Assembly: GCA_026005095.1 (NCBI GenBank)
Contig: BPKK01000017.1
Coordinates: forward strand, 1 to 48,215
Length of the DNA stretch: 48,215 nucleotides
DNA from: Silanimonas sp.
Lineage (GTDB): Bacteria > Pseudomonadota > Gammaproteobacteria > Xanthomonadales > Xanthomonadaceae
Direction of reading: 5' to 3'
In this document: piece by piece, positions 31,552 through 38,258 of the stretch
Numbering within the stretch: the first letter of the stretch is position 1
Layout: the number at the start of each line of letters is the position of its first letter
Notes under the pieces: generated by a model
The model's input: only the letters and a program-made list of their open reading frames with translations
The model's database searches: none
Told to the model about the DNA's origin: nothing
Made by a program: the position numbers and the translations under genes

Positions 31552-31566
31552 CACAATATGTTGTGT
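31551..31566. promoter_or_regulatory. NrdR box
   Basis: ACACAATATGTTGTGT is a near-perfect 16-base palindrome that matches the NrdR operator pattern (ACAC..TAT..TGTGT). It overlaps the -35 of the nrdAB promoter. NrdR boxes usually come in pairs about 31 bases apart; a degraded second match (ACAGCCTATGGGGGTC, 31521-31536, about half the positions) covers the -10 at a 30-base offset. NrdR itself is not in the window. Confidence 0.8.
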
Positions 31567-31918
31567 CTGCCTCAAGGGGCGAACAAGGCGAACATTGCCA
31601 CCGCAGCATCACCAGACCGATTACGGTCATCGCGACCGAAGCCCAGCGCCTGCGTGTCCTTCAGCTAATCGCCAAACACCGGGAACTGCGCCACGAACAG
31701 CGCAATCATCGCTTCCGCCTTCGTGACCAGCACCGCAGTAAACAGCGCTGGTCGTCGCAGAAGACGAAATTCCGGTGCCCCGCCAAGGTAAATACCCGCC
31801 GGTCGATGACGGTGTCGACCAACATCCGGGCCGGCCAGCGATCGCCTTCCCCTCCGACCTTCAGATTGATACATGCGTACTCCGAATCGACGAGGCCAAG
31901 CGAGGCGACCTCGCCACC
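31567..31918. other. Lower-GC stretch without a recognisable gene
   Basis: About 62% GC by my count over 31621-31920 (185 of 300), against roughly 70% around it. No intact gene family is recognised. On the minus strand, in frame with the ZIP gene past its TGA, the translation stays protein-like ('GLVDSEYACINLKVGGEGDR', 'DTVIDRRVFTLAGHRNFVFC') to a TGA near 31710. A different minus frame gives a hydrophobic 'AMIALFVAQFPVFG' (31665-31874). This looks like a decayed gene or gene junction rather than a plain intergenic region. Confidence 0.45.
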
Positions 31919-32803
31919 TCAGCCACCGGACACCTTGAATTCGCCTGCGATCTCATGACGGAAAAGCATCTCCGCAGCGCGGGTCGAGCAGTTGCGGGCG
32001 CCGTACTCGGAGATCGATACCACGCCAATGTTGCGACGCGCGTCGCCCCCTTCTGGCAACCACGGCGCAAACGAGCGCGGAGCGACCTCCGGCTCCAGCA
32101 CCCCGTGCAGGTGGCCGTGGTCGAGCCCGAAACGCTGTTCGGCCATCGCCAGCAACGCCATCACCGTGACGCCGGCCGCCATTGCCCGCCATGGCGCGGG
32201 CAGCGGTTTCGCGGCCTGTCGGCGCAAACGTCGCACCATGGGAATCAGCAGGAATAGCGCGAGGTACAGGAAGCCGCCGGCGACGAGTATCGCGAGCTCC
32301 CCCCTCTCTTTGGGCAGTTCATGGGACAGCAATGCGATCCACGTCGCCATGCCGAGCGCCGGCGAAGCGCTGAAGGCAACCGCCAGGATCACGCCATCGA
32401 GAAGATGGTGCAGGCCGTCCACCAGCAGTACGGCCGCGATGCGCGTGCGGGACCAGTGCACATCGCCGGCGCGGTGATGGGCTCGAAGACGCAATCGGTC
32501 AACCGCCGCAAACAGCCCGAATCCCATGATGGCCAGCATCAAGGTAGGGGCGGCGCCCTGCTCAGACCAGGCGTGCGGCAGCAGGTGCAGCAGCACGTCG
32601 CCGAGCAGCACGCCCACAGCGAGCCCGAGGAAGACCAGCAGCCGGGCGCCCTGTCCGCCGCGCAGCCACCAAGCACCGCTGGCGGAGACCGCGACCAGGG
32701 CGCCGGCTGCGACCAATACGATCACGACCAGTGGCGCGGCATCGAGCACTACACCGGGCGCTGTGGCGCCGTGCATGGCTGGGCCGCCGAAGGTCGGGGT
32801 CAT
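31919..32803 (-). CDS. ZIP-family metal transporter, apparently internally deleted, with unusual tail
   Basis: A 294-aa membrane protein. The first 190 residues match ZIP (SLC39) transporters: 'VLLGDVLLHLLPHAW' (TM2), 'LLVDGLHHLLDGVILAVAF' (TM4, normally HNFxDG) and 'LLSHELPKERGELAIL' (TM5, normally HExPxELGDFAIL). It then jumps straight to 'VAGGFLYLALFLLIPMVRRL', which resembles TM7; the region between (TM6, about 45-60 residues) is missing, and the usual 'PE' after TM7 is changed. After 'DHGHLHG' the last 60 residues have no ZIP counterpart. It may be a decaying zinc importer. The ATG overlaps the DUF1826 stop (ATGA), so it is third in the zinc operon. Confidence 0.72.
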   Translation of the reverse strand: MTPTFGGPAMHGATAPGVVLDAAPLVVIVLVAAGALVAVSASGAWWLRGGQGARLLVFLGLAVGVLLGDVLLHLLPHAWSEQGAAPTLMLAIMGFGLFAAVDRLRLRAHHRAGDVHWSRTRIAAVLLVDGLHHLLDGVILAVAFSASPALGMATWIALLSHELPKERGELAILVAGGFLYLALFLLIPMVRRLRRQAAKPLPAPWRAMAAGVTVMALLAMAEQRFGLDHGHLHGVLEPEVAPRSFAPWLPEGGDARRNIGVVSISEYGARNCSTRAAEMLFRHEIAGEFKVSGG

Positions 32804-33420
32804 GCATCGATGGCAACCAGCACGCGGGGCGAGCCAAGCGGGTTCGGCGGCGAACGGTGCAGCACGCCGGGGCCATGCGGCGACAGATCACCCCGCATCA
32901 GCAGTACTGCGCCCGTCGGCACCGCCGCAATGCGCCTGACGTCGAGCACATGGCCGTTGTCGCCCTGCCCCATCGCCCCGCGATCCACCGCGTCTTCCGG
33001 CAGCAGTTCGGTGCCCGCGCCGACGTAGGTACAGAGCAGGCGCACGGCGACGCGGTCGGCATGGAAGCGTCGACAGCCGTCGTCGTCGATGGCCTCGAGG
33101 CGGAGGCCGCGTGGCGCCAACCCGTCGATCGCCGCCATCAGCGCCAGCAGCTGGCGCAAATCCCGTGCCAATGCCGGGAGCGCGGCAGCCCCGCCGAGCG
33201 GGTCGAGCACCGCACCGATAGCCTGCTCCGGCGAGCGCCGATCCAACGCGGCGCGATACCGGAACACCGAACCCGCGCTGAGCGCTCGCACATCACGCAG
33301 GACATCCATCCAGAGCGGCCGGTGCCAGATCGCCGCCGACGCACGCCCATCGGCGACGAGACCGAGCACCGTCACACTCGAGGACACCCGCCATTCACTG
33401 ACGGCGGCGGCAGCGTCCAT
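32800..33420 (-). CDS. DUF1826 domain protein
   Basis: A 206-aa cytosolic protein, no signal peptide. The conserved DUF1826 core is visible: 'CRRFHADRVAVRLLCTYVGA', 'GTELLPEDAVDR' and a C-terminal 'GVLHRSPPNPLGSPRVLVAI'. The spaced His-Asp and His-Arg pairs resemble a 2-oxoglutarate/Fe(II)-oxygenase-like metal site, but this is inference. I recall DUF1826 genes near COG0523 zinc GTPases, as here. The ATG at 33420 overlaps the stop of the upstream 70-aa gene, and its own stop overlaps the ZIP start, so all three are translationally coupled. Function unknown; a role in zinc limitation is likely from context. Confidence 0.8.
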   Translation of the reverse strand: MDAAAAVSEWRVSSSVTVLGLVADGRASAAIWHRPLWMDVLRDVRALSAGSVFRYRAALDRRSPEQAIGAVLDPLGGAAALPALARDLRQLLALMAAIDGLAPRGLRLEAIDDDGCRRFHADRVAVRLLCTYVGAGTELLPEDAVDRGAMGQGDNGHVLDVRRIAAVPTGAVLLMRGDLSPHGPGVLHRSPPNPLGSPRVLVAIDA

Positions 33421-33632
33421 CAGGCTGAAGCGCTCTCGCTCGCCGCCTGGACGAACCATGACAGCACCCGGGCGTGATGCGCCGGCCCGTACGTCTTGAG
33501 GAACTGCTGCGTGTGATATGAGCGCGGGTCGCGCAGATCGGCGATCCGGGCTGCAATGAAGTCTGGCGTGAGTTCGATACCGCAATCCTGCTCGATGCAG
33601 CGGCGCCAATCGGCGTAGCGGGTCGGGATCAT
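33420..33632 (-). CDS. 70-aa conserved-looking small protein, first in zinc operon
   Basis: A soluble, 70-aa protein starting MIPTRYADWRRCIEQDCGIE and containing 'ADLRDPRSYHTQQFLKTYG' and 'HHARVLSWFVQAA'. I do not recognise a named domain; the composition (Trp, His, Cys, charged residues) is that of a real folded protein. GGAGG lies 6 bases before the ATG, an excellent ribosome-binding site, which fixes this start over an upstream in-frame ATG at 33698. It overlaps the DUF1826 start by ATGA and is divergent from the CobW gene, sharing its promoter region. A metal-related accessory role is a guess from context. Confidence 0.75.
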   Translation of the reverse strand: MIPTRYADWRRCIEQDCGIELTPDFIAARIADLRDPRSYHTQQFLKTYGPAHHARVLSWFVQAASESASA

Positions 33633-33694
33633 CGAATTCCTCCGTGGTGGGGGCGGGCCATGTGCTGTTGAGGCGGCCAGAGACATGCTATTCT

Positions 33695-33712
33695 GCAACT
33701 ATATAACATTAC
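33695..33712. promoter_or_regulatory. Candidate Zur box in the divergent CobW / DUF1826 promoter
   Basis: The AT-rich site reads GTAATGTTATATAGTTGC on the minus strand. Its left half matches 10 of 11 positions of the gammaproteobacterial Zur consensus half-site GAAATGTTATA; the right half is degenerate. It lies 11 bases before the CobW ATG and about 63 before the 70-aa gene, in the only AT-rich patch of the region, and overlaps likely -10/-35 sequences for both directions. The CobW start has no clear Shine-Dalgarno and may be nearly leaderless. Confidence 0.5.
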
Positions 33713-33722
33713 AATCACGCCC

Positions 33723-34997
33723 ATGGACTCGCGTCTCCCCGTCACCGTGCTGTCCGGCTTTCTCGGCGCCGGCAAGACCACTCTGCTCAACCACGTACTG
33801 CGCAACCGCGAGGGCAAACGTGTCGCGGTGATCGTCAACGACATGAGCGAGGTCAACATCGACGCCCAACGGGTGCGCTGTGGCGGCGTCGAGCTCTCGC
33901 GCACGGAGGAGAAGCTGGTCGAGTTCGGCAACGGCTGCATCTGCTGCACGCTGCGTGACGACCTCCGCGAGGAAGTGAAGCGCCTCGCCGCCGAGAACCG
34001 CTTCGACTATCTGTTGATCGAATCCACGGGCATCAGCGAACCGATGCCGGTCGCGGCCACCTTCGCAGTGCGCGATGAGCACGGCTTCTCGCTCTCCGAC
34101 GTGGCCCGCCTCGACACGATGGTGACCGTGGTCGACGCCGAGACGTTCACGCGCGACTTCTGCTCGCCGGACCGCCTTGCCGATCGCGGCATGGCGGCCG
34201 GCCCCGACGACCAGCGCGGCCTCGTCAACCTGCTCGCCGAACAGGTCGAATTCGCCGACGTCATCCTCGTCAACAAGACGGATCGTGCCGGCGCGAATGC
34301 GACACAGCAGGTGAAACAGGTGATCCGCGCCCTCAACCGCGACGCCGAGATCCTTGAGACCACGTATTCGGTCGTGGCTCTCGACCGTGTGCTGGGCACC
34401 GGCCGCTTCGACTTCGTGAAGGCGCAACTGGCCCCCGGCTGGATGAAGGAACTGCGCGGCGAGCACACACCGGAGACCGAGGAATACGGCATCACCAGCT
34501 TCGTCTACCGCGCGCGCCGACCCTTCCACCCGCAGCGCTTCTTCCGGCTCATCAACGAAGGCCTCGATGGCGTGATCCGCAGCAAGGGCTTTTTCTGGCT
34601 GGCCACGCGGATGGACTGGGTGGGCGAACTCTCCACCGTCGGCGGCGCGACCCAGCACCAGGCCGCTGGCTTCTGGTTCGCCGCACGCGACCGCGTCGAC
34701 CAGCGCCGCGTGGGCGAACGTCTGCGCAGGGACGAGCGGGTCACGGCACCGCTACCGGAGCCGCACCTGGTCCAGGACGCCAACGAGTACACCGCGATGA
34801 AAAAGCTCTGGGACCCGGCCTGGGGCGACCGTCGCCAGGAGCTGGCCGTGATCGGCGTGGGGCTCGACGAGCAGCGCGTACGCGAGGAGCTCGACGCCTG
34901 TCTGCTCACCGATCGCGAGATGCGCCTTGGCCCGGCCGCTTGGCAGGACCTGCCCGATCCCTTCCCGCACTGGCGGATGGAGCGGCCCGGCGAATGA
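33723..34997 (+). CDS. COG0523/CobW-family GTP-binding metallochaperone
   Basis: A 424-aa G3E-family GTPase. P-loop GFLGAGKTT at residues 12-20, the metal-binding motif GNGCICCTL with Cys72, Cys74 and Cys75 (CxCC), a 'ESTGISEP' switch and 'LVNKTD' for guanine recognition near residue 180. The C-terminal CobW domain follows from about 255. Zinc-regulated members (ZigA/YciC/ZNG1 type) hand zinc to client proteins in starvation. The neighbours (DUF1826, ZIP, ZrgA system) and the Zur-like site favour that subgroup over cobalamin synthesis, for which no cob genes are near. It is longer than ZNG1-like members of about 320-400 aa, as bacterial ZigA-like proteins are. Confidence 0.92.
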   Translation: MDSRLPVTVLSGFLGAGKTTLLNHVLRNREGKRVAVIVNDMSEVNIDAQRVRCGGVELSRTEEKLVEFGNGCICCTLRDDLREEVKRLAAENRFDYLLIESTGISEPMPVAATFAVRDEHGFSLSDVARLDTMVTVVDAETFTRDFCSPDRLADRGMAAGPDDQRGLVNLLAEQVEFADVILVNKTDRAGANATQQVKQVIRALNRDAEILETTYSVVALDRVLGTGRFDFVKAQLAPGWMKELRGEHTPETEEYGITSFVYRARRPFHPQRFFRLINEGLDGVIRSKGFFWLATRMDWVGELSTVGGATQHQAAGFWFAARDRVDQRRVGERLRRDERVTAPLPEPHLVQDANEYTAMKKLWDPAWGDRRQELAVIGVGLDEQRVREELDACLLTDREMRLGPAAWQDLPDPFPHWRMERPGE

Positions 34998-35044
34998 TCA
35001 GGCCGCCGGGCGTCCTTCGGACGGCCGCAGGTGCGCCACCGGCC

Positions 35045-35596
35045 TCACTCCGTCATCCGCTCGAGACGCTCTAGGTCCATGGCATAGGCCGAGGTGGCCA
35101 TGGCATTGGAGACGAGCTCGGTACGCAGGGTGCCGTGCACCCAGTAGGCATCCCAGAGCTGTCCGAGTTCGACCGGATGCTTGGGCTTGATGTAGATGAG
35201 CTGGTTCGGCGGCGGCGGCGGTACGTGGATGCAGGCGCCGAAATACGGCACGAGGAACATCTCGGTGACACGCTGCTGGTCGTCGAAGGCGATCGGCACG
35301 AGATAGCCCGGCACCTTGCCGCGCACACCGTTCATCGCCGCCACGGTCTTCGTGCTCGTCATCACCTGCGGCATCTGCATCTGCCCGCTGTGGTCGATCT
35401 CGGGCATTTCCTCGAGCGCCTTGAGGTCCTCCGGCGGCAGCAGCTCGAGCCAGTCGATCTCGCGCACCGTGGCATCGGTGGCGAGCCCGTCGCCGGGGCG
35501 GGCCGCCTGCGCGAGCGTGGTGGGCGGCAGGGAGGCGCCGAGCAGCAGCACAGCGGCAAGGGCAGAAGCAAGGCAGAAGGTGGGCAACAGGCGCAT
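35045..35596 (-). CDS. DUF3299 periplasmic protein
   Basis: A 183-aa secreted protein. Signal peptide about 1-29 (MRLLPTFCLASALAAVLLLG...). The DUF3299 core has 'IDWLELLPPEDLKALEEMPE', 'GKVPGYLVPIAFDDQ', 'VTEMFLVPYFGACIHVPPPP' and 'PNQLIYIKPKHPVELG'. A Cys-His pair in 'GACIHVPPPPPNQ' is invariant in homologues I remember and could bind metal. It is the last gene of the ZrgA-ABC operon, 17 bases after the permease. Role in zinc uptake is inferred from the operon. Confidence 0.85.
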   Translation of the reverse strand: MRLLPTFCLASALAAVLLLGASLPPTTLAQAARPGDGLATDATVREIDWLELLPPEDLKALEEMPEIDHSGQMQMPQVMTSTKTVAAMNGVRGKVPGYLVPIAFDDQQRVTEMFLVPYFGACIHVPPPPPNQLIYIKPKHPVELGQLWDAYWVHGTLRTELVSNAMATSAYAMDLERLERMTE

Positions 35597-35613
35597 GGGC
35601 AGGTCCGGGCGGA

Positions 35614-36876
35614 TCAACGGTCGACGGCCACGCCGTCCTGCAAGGAGCGCAGGTAGGCGAGGGCCGCGGGAATCAGGCCGAGCAGGATACCGCCGAACCA
35701 GATGCCGCCGAGCAAGGCCCACTCCGAGGGGCGCGGCCACCCGGGGGCGAAGAACAGACCGTAGCGGGCTTCCAGCCAGGGCGAGAGGACAGCGAGCCCG
35801 CCCTGCAGCAGCAGCAGGCCGAGCAGCAAACCAAGGCCGGTGAGCAACGCCGCCTCGGCCAGCAGGAGGGCGAAGACGTGGCGCGGTCCGGCGCCCACGG
35901 CGCGCAGCAGGGCCATCTCGCGGCGGCGCTCCTTCAGGGTGGAGAGGATGGTGGTGAGCAGCACCATCAGGGCCGCCAGCACCGCCACCCCGGCGGCCAC
36001 CAGCAGGGCGCGCTCGACCCCGTGCATCAGGCTCCAGAGCTGGGCCAGGGCCACACCGGGCAGTACGGCGATCAGCGGCTCGCCGCGGTACTCGTTCACC
36101 ACCCGCTGTACGGTGAAGGTTTCGAGCCGCGAGTCGAGGCCAACGAACACCGCGGTGACCGTCTTCGGCTTCAGCAACTCCGGCGGGAGGCGCGCCGGGT
36201 CCACGGCGCCGCGCCCCATCGGCACGCCGCCGCGCCAGTTGAGGTGGATGGCCTCGATGGCCTCCAGCGAGACATAGACGCCCTGGTCGATGGGGGTACC
36301 GGTGCGGGCCAGGATGCCGACCACGCGGAAAGGCTGATCCTCGTGCTTCTGCGCCGCCACCCGGGCGGTGCCGTGGGCGAGCACGATCTCGTCGCCGAGC
36401 GCGTGGCGCAGGCCCTCGGCCACGTCGGCGCCGAGCACGGCATCGTGCAGGTCGGCGAAGGCCCGCCCCTCGCGGAAAGGAAGGCCGCGCCGCTCGGCAT
36501 AGCCCATGTGCTCGAAGTAGGCCGGCGTAGTGCCCACCACCCGGTAGCCACGATAGGAGTCACCGAGGCTGATCGGCACCGTCCAGGCCACCGGCGGCAG
36601 GGCTTTCAGCTTCTCGTAGGTATCCCACTGCAGGTTGGCGGTGGGCTCGCCGAGGTGGAATACCGAGTAGAGCAGCAGCTGTACCGGATGCGAGCGCGCG
36701 CCGACGATCAGATCGGTACCGGAGACGGAGCGCAGGAAGCTCTCGCGGGCCTCCTGCCGCACCCGCTCGATGCCCAGCATCAGCAGCACTGAGAGCCCGA
36801 GGGTGAGCACGGTGAGCAGCACCGTGGCCCGGCGGTTCCTCAGACTAGCCCAAGCAAGACCGACAAGGCCGCTCAT
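35614..36876 (-). CDS. ABC transporter permease (FtsX/MacB type) of the Zrg-like zinc system
   Basis: A 420-aa permease with the MacB/FtsX layout: one N-terminal helix (about 17-37, 'ATVLLTVLTLGLSVLLMLGI'), a large periplasmic domain (about 40-280), then three helices (about 285-310, 335-365, 385-410) around 'TLKERRREMALLRAVGAGPR', the signature cytoplasmic loop. Such permeases act with an ATPase as mechanotransmitters or to move substrate between periplasm and inner membrane. ATGA overlap with the ATPase gene. With ZrgA and DUF3299 it resembles the Vibrio cholerae ZrgABCDE zinc uptake system; which Zrg letter it corresponds to is not asserted. Confidence 0.87.
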   Translation of the reverse strand: MSGLVGLAWASLRNRRATVLLTVLTLGLSVLLMLGIERVRQEARESFLRSVSGTDLIVGARSHPVQLLLYSVFHLGEPTANLQWDTYEKLKALPPVAWTVPISLGDSYRGYRVVGTTPAYFEHMGYAERRGLPFREGRAFADLHDAVLGADVAEGLRHALGDEIVLAHGTARVAAQKHEDQPFRVVGILARTGTPIDQGVYVSLEAIEAIHLNWRGGVPMGRGAVDPARLPPELLKPKTVTAVFVGLDSRLETFTVQRVVNEYRGEPLIAVLPGVALAQLWSLMHGVERALLVAAGVAVLAALMVLLTTILSTLKERRREMALLRAVGAGPRHVFALLLAEAALLTGLGLLLGLLLLQGGLAVLSPWLEARYGLFFAPGWPRPSEWALLGGIWFGGILLGLIPAALAYLRSLQDGVAVDR

Positions 36877-37580
36877 GCCGCCTCCGGGGCCGCGGCGGCG
36901 GCAGGCGCGGCCAGCGCGTGCTGGCGCGGGAAGCGCCCGGCCAGCGGCAGGTCATGACTGACGAAGAGCAGGGCCGCGCCGGCGGCCTCGCACTCGGCGA
37001 ACAGCAGGTCCATGAAGAGATCCCGGTTGCCGGCATCGAGGGCCGAGGTGGGCTCGTCGCAGAGCACCAGGGAAGGCCCGCCGATCAGGGCGCGGGCCGC
37101 GGCCACGCGCTGCTGCTGGCCTACCGAGAGCTCGATCACCCGTCGCGCCTGCATGGCCTCGCCAGCGAGGCCGAGGGCGGCGAGGTAGTGGCGGGCGGCG
37201 GTCTCGAGGCTGCCGAAGCGCTCCAGCGCCCGGCGTCGCCGCAGGGCCGAGAAGCGGCAGGGCAGGGTCACGTTCTCGACCAGGCTGAGGAAGGGCAGCA
37301 GATTGAACTGCTGGAACACGATGCCGAGATGGTCGGCGCGCAGGCGGTCACGGCCTGGGCCTGAGCGCGCGGCCATGTCCTCGCCGGCGATGCAGACACG
37401 TCCGGCCTGCGGTCTTAGCGTGCCGGCGACCAGGTTGAGCAGGGTGCTCTTGCCGCTGCCGCTCGGGCCGTGCAGGAACAGGCGCTCGCCACGGGCCAGC
37501 ACCAGCGAGTCCATGGCAAGGGTCCACCCGCTGCCGGGCCACGCAAAGCGCAGCCCCTCGATGCGCAGCGCCTCGCTCAT
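36873..37580 (-). CDS. ABC transporter ATP-binding protein of the Zrg-like zinc system
   Basis: A 235-aa LolD/MacB-type ATPase. Walker A GPSGSGKST at residues 38-46, Q-loop 'GIVFQQFNLLPFLSLVENV', signature 'ELSVGQQQRVAAARAL' (LSVGQ rather than LSGGQ), Walker B 'LVLCDEPTSALD', H-loop 'LLFVSHDLP'. The C-terminal 15 residues are Ala/Pro-rich. It overlaps the ZrgA-like gene upstream and the permease downstream by ATGA, so stoichiometric expression is expected. The start at 37580 is chosen over a longer frame whose N-terminus reads as shadow of the ZrgA gene. Confidence 0.9.
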   Translation of the reverse strand: MSEALRIEGLRFAWPGSGWTLAMDSLVLARGERLFLHGPSGSGKSTLLNLVAGTLRPQAGRVCIAGEDMAARSGPGRDRLRADHLGIVFQQFNLLPFLSLVENVTLPCRFSALRRRRALERFGSLETAARHYLAALGLAGEAMQARRVIELSVGQQQRVAAARALIGGPSLVLCDEPTSALDAGNRDLFMDLLFAECEAAGAALLFVSHDLPLAGRFPRQHALAAPAAAAAPEAA

Positions 37581-38137
37581 GGGCGCAGCACGAGGCGCGG
37601 CTGGGCCGGCGTCAGACTGGCGGCGCGGGCGCCGCTGGCATCGATCAGTTGCACGCGGACCGACTCGATCGCCGGGAAGGCGGCGAACAGGCCGGTGTCG
37701 ATGGCACGCAGGGCCTCGGGATTGCGGCACTGGAAGCGGTAACGCACCCGCCAGTCGCCGTGCGTCTTCTCCTGCGCCCGTCCATCGCCAGGCTCATGGC
37801 CGTGCCCGTGGGCATGGGCCTTGGTCGCGCCGCCCTCGGGCGTGCCGAGCACCTCGAGCACCGGGGCCTCGGCCACGCAACCGGCGGCCACGTTGAACTG
37901 CCAGAGCCGGGCATGGTCGAGCAGGGTCCGGCGGGCGGCGTCCAGCCGCGCCTTTTCCACCTCGTCGCGCGGCGCCCGCTCGAAGCCGACAAGATCGTGC
38001 GCCGTGGCCTCGAGATCGAGCTGCAGGCGCCCGCCATCGAAGGCCAGGTCGAGCAGGGCGAGCCCATGCACATGCGCGGAGGCGGTGGGCAAGGCCAGCA
38101 GGGCGGCAAGGGCGAGCGCGGTCGGCGTGCAGGGCAT
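37577..38137 (-). CDS. zrgA: ZrgA-type zinc uptake protein (DUF2796)
   Basis: A 186-aa periplasmic protein. Signal peptide about 1-21; the mature protein starts HVHG. The DUF2796 pattern 'AHVHGLALLDLAFDGGRLQL' and 'DLEATAHDLVGFERAP' is clear. A histidine-rich linker KAHAHGHGHE (residues 106-115) is followed by 'RVRYRFQCRNPEALRAIDTG', whose single Cys is typical. The family is named for the Vibrio cholerae zinc-regulated protein that binds zinc for an ABC uptake system. First gene of a four-gene operon with a Zur-like dyad 27 bases upstream. Confidence 0.88.
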   Translation of the reverse strand: MPCTPTALALAALLALPTASAHVHGLALLDLAFDGGRLQLDLEATAHDLVGFERAPRDEVEKARLDAARRTLLDHARLWQFNVAAGCVAEAPVLEVLGTPEGGATKAHAHGHGHEPGDGRAQEKTHGDWRVRYRFQCRNPEALRAIDTGLFAAFPAIESVRVQLIDASGARAASLTPAQPRLVLRP

Positions 38138-38163
38138 GGTCGGCAGGGGAAGGACGGATGAGG

Positions 38164-38176
38164 GTTACACCATAAC
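38164..38176. promoter_or_regulatory. Candidate Zur box upstream of the zrgA operon
   Basis: GTTATGGTGTAAC on the minus strand is a 13-base dyad that fits 10 of the 12 defined positions of the Zur core GTTATA-N-TATAAC. It lies 27-39 bases before the zrgA ATG, where a promoter would be. The flanks do not extend the match. A GCGCTG-TCGG-CAGCGC hairpin lies next to it (38180-38195). The EamA gene is divergent about 80 bases away. Confidence 0.5.
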
Positions 38177-38258
38177 GAGGCGCTGTCGGCAGCGCATGAA
38201 CCGGAGCGTAGCCGGGGGCGGTGCCTGCGATACTCCGCGCCCCACCCTGGCCTTTCCG

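Noticed and set aside
30888..31958. Plus-strand open frame across the nrd leader
   Set aside because: Antisense to nrdA and the riboswitch, and no recognisable domain.
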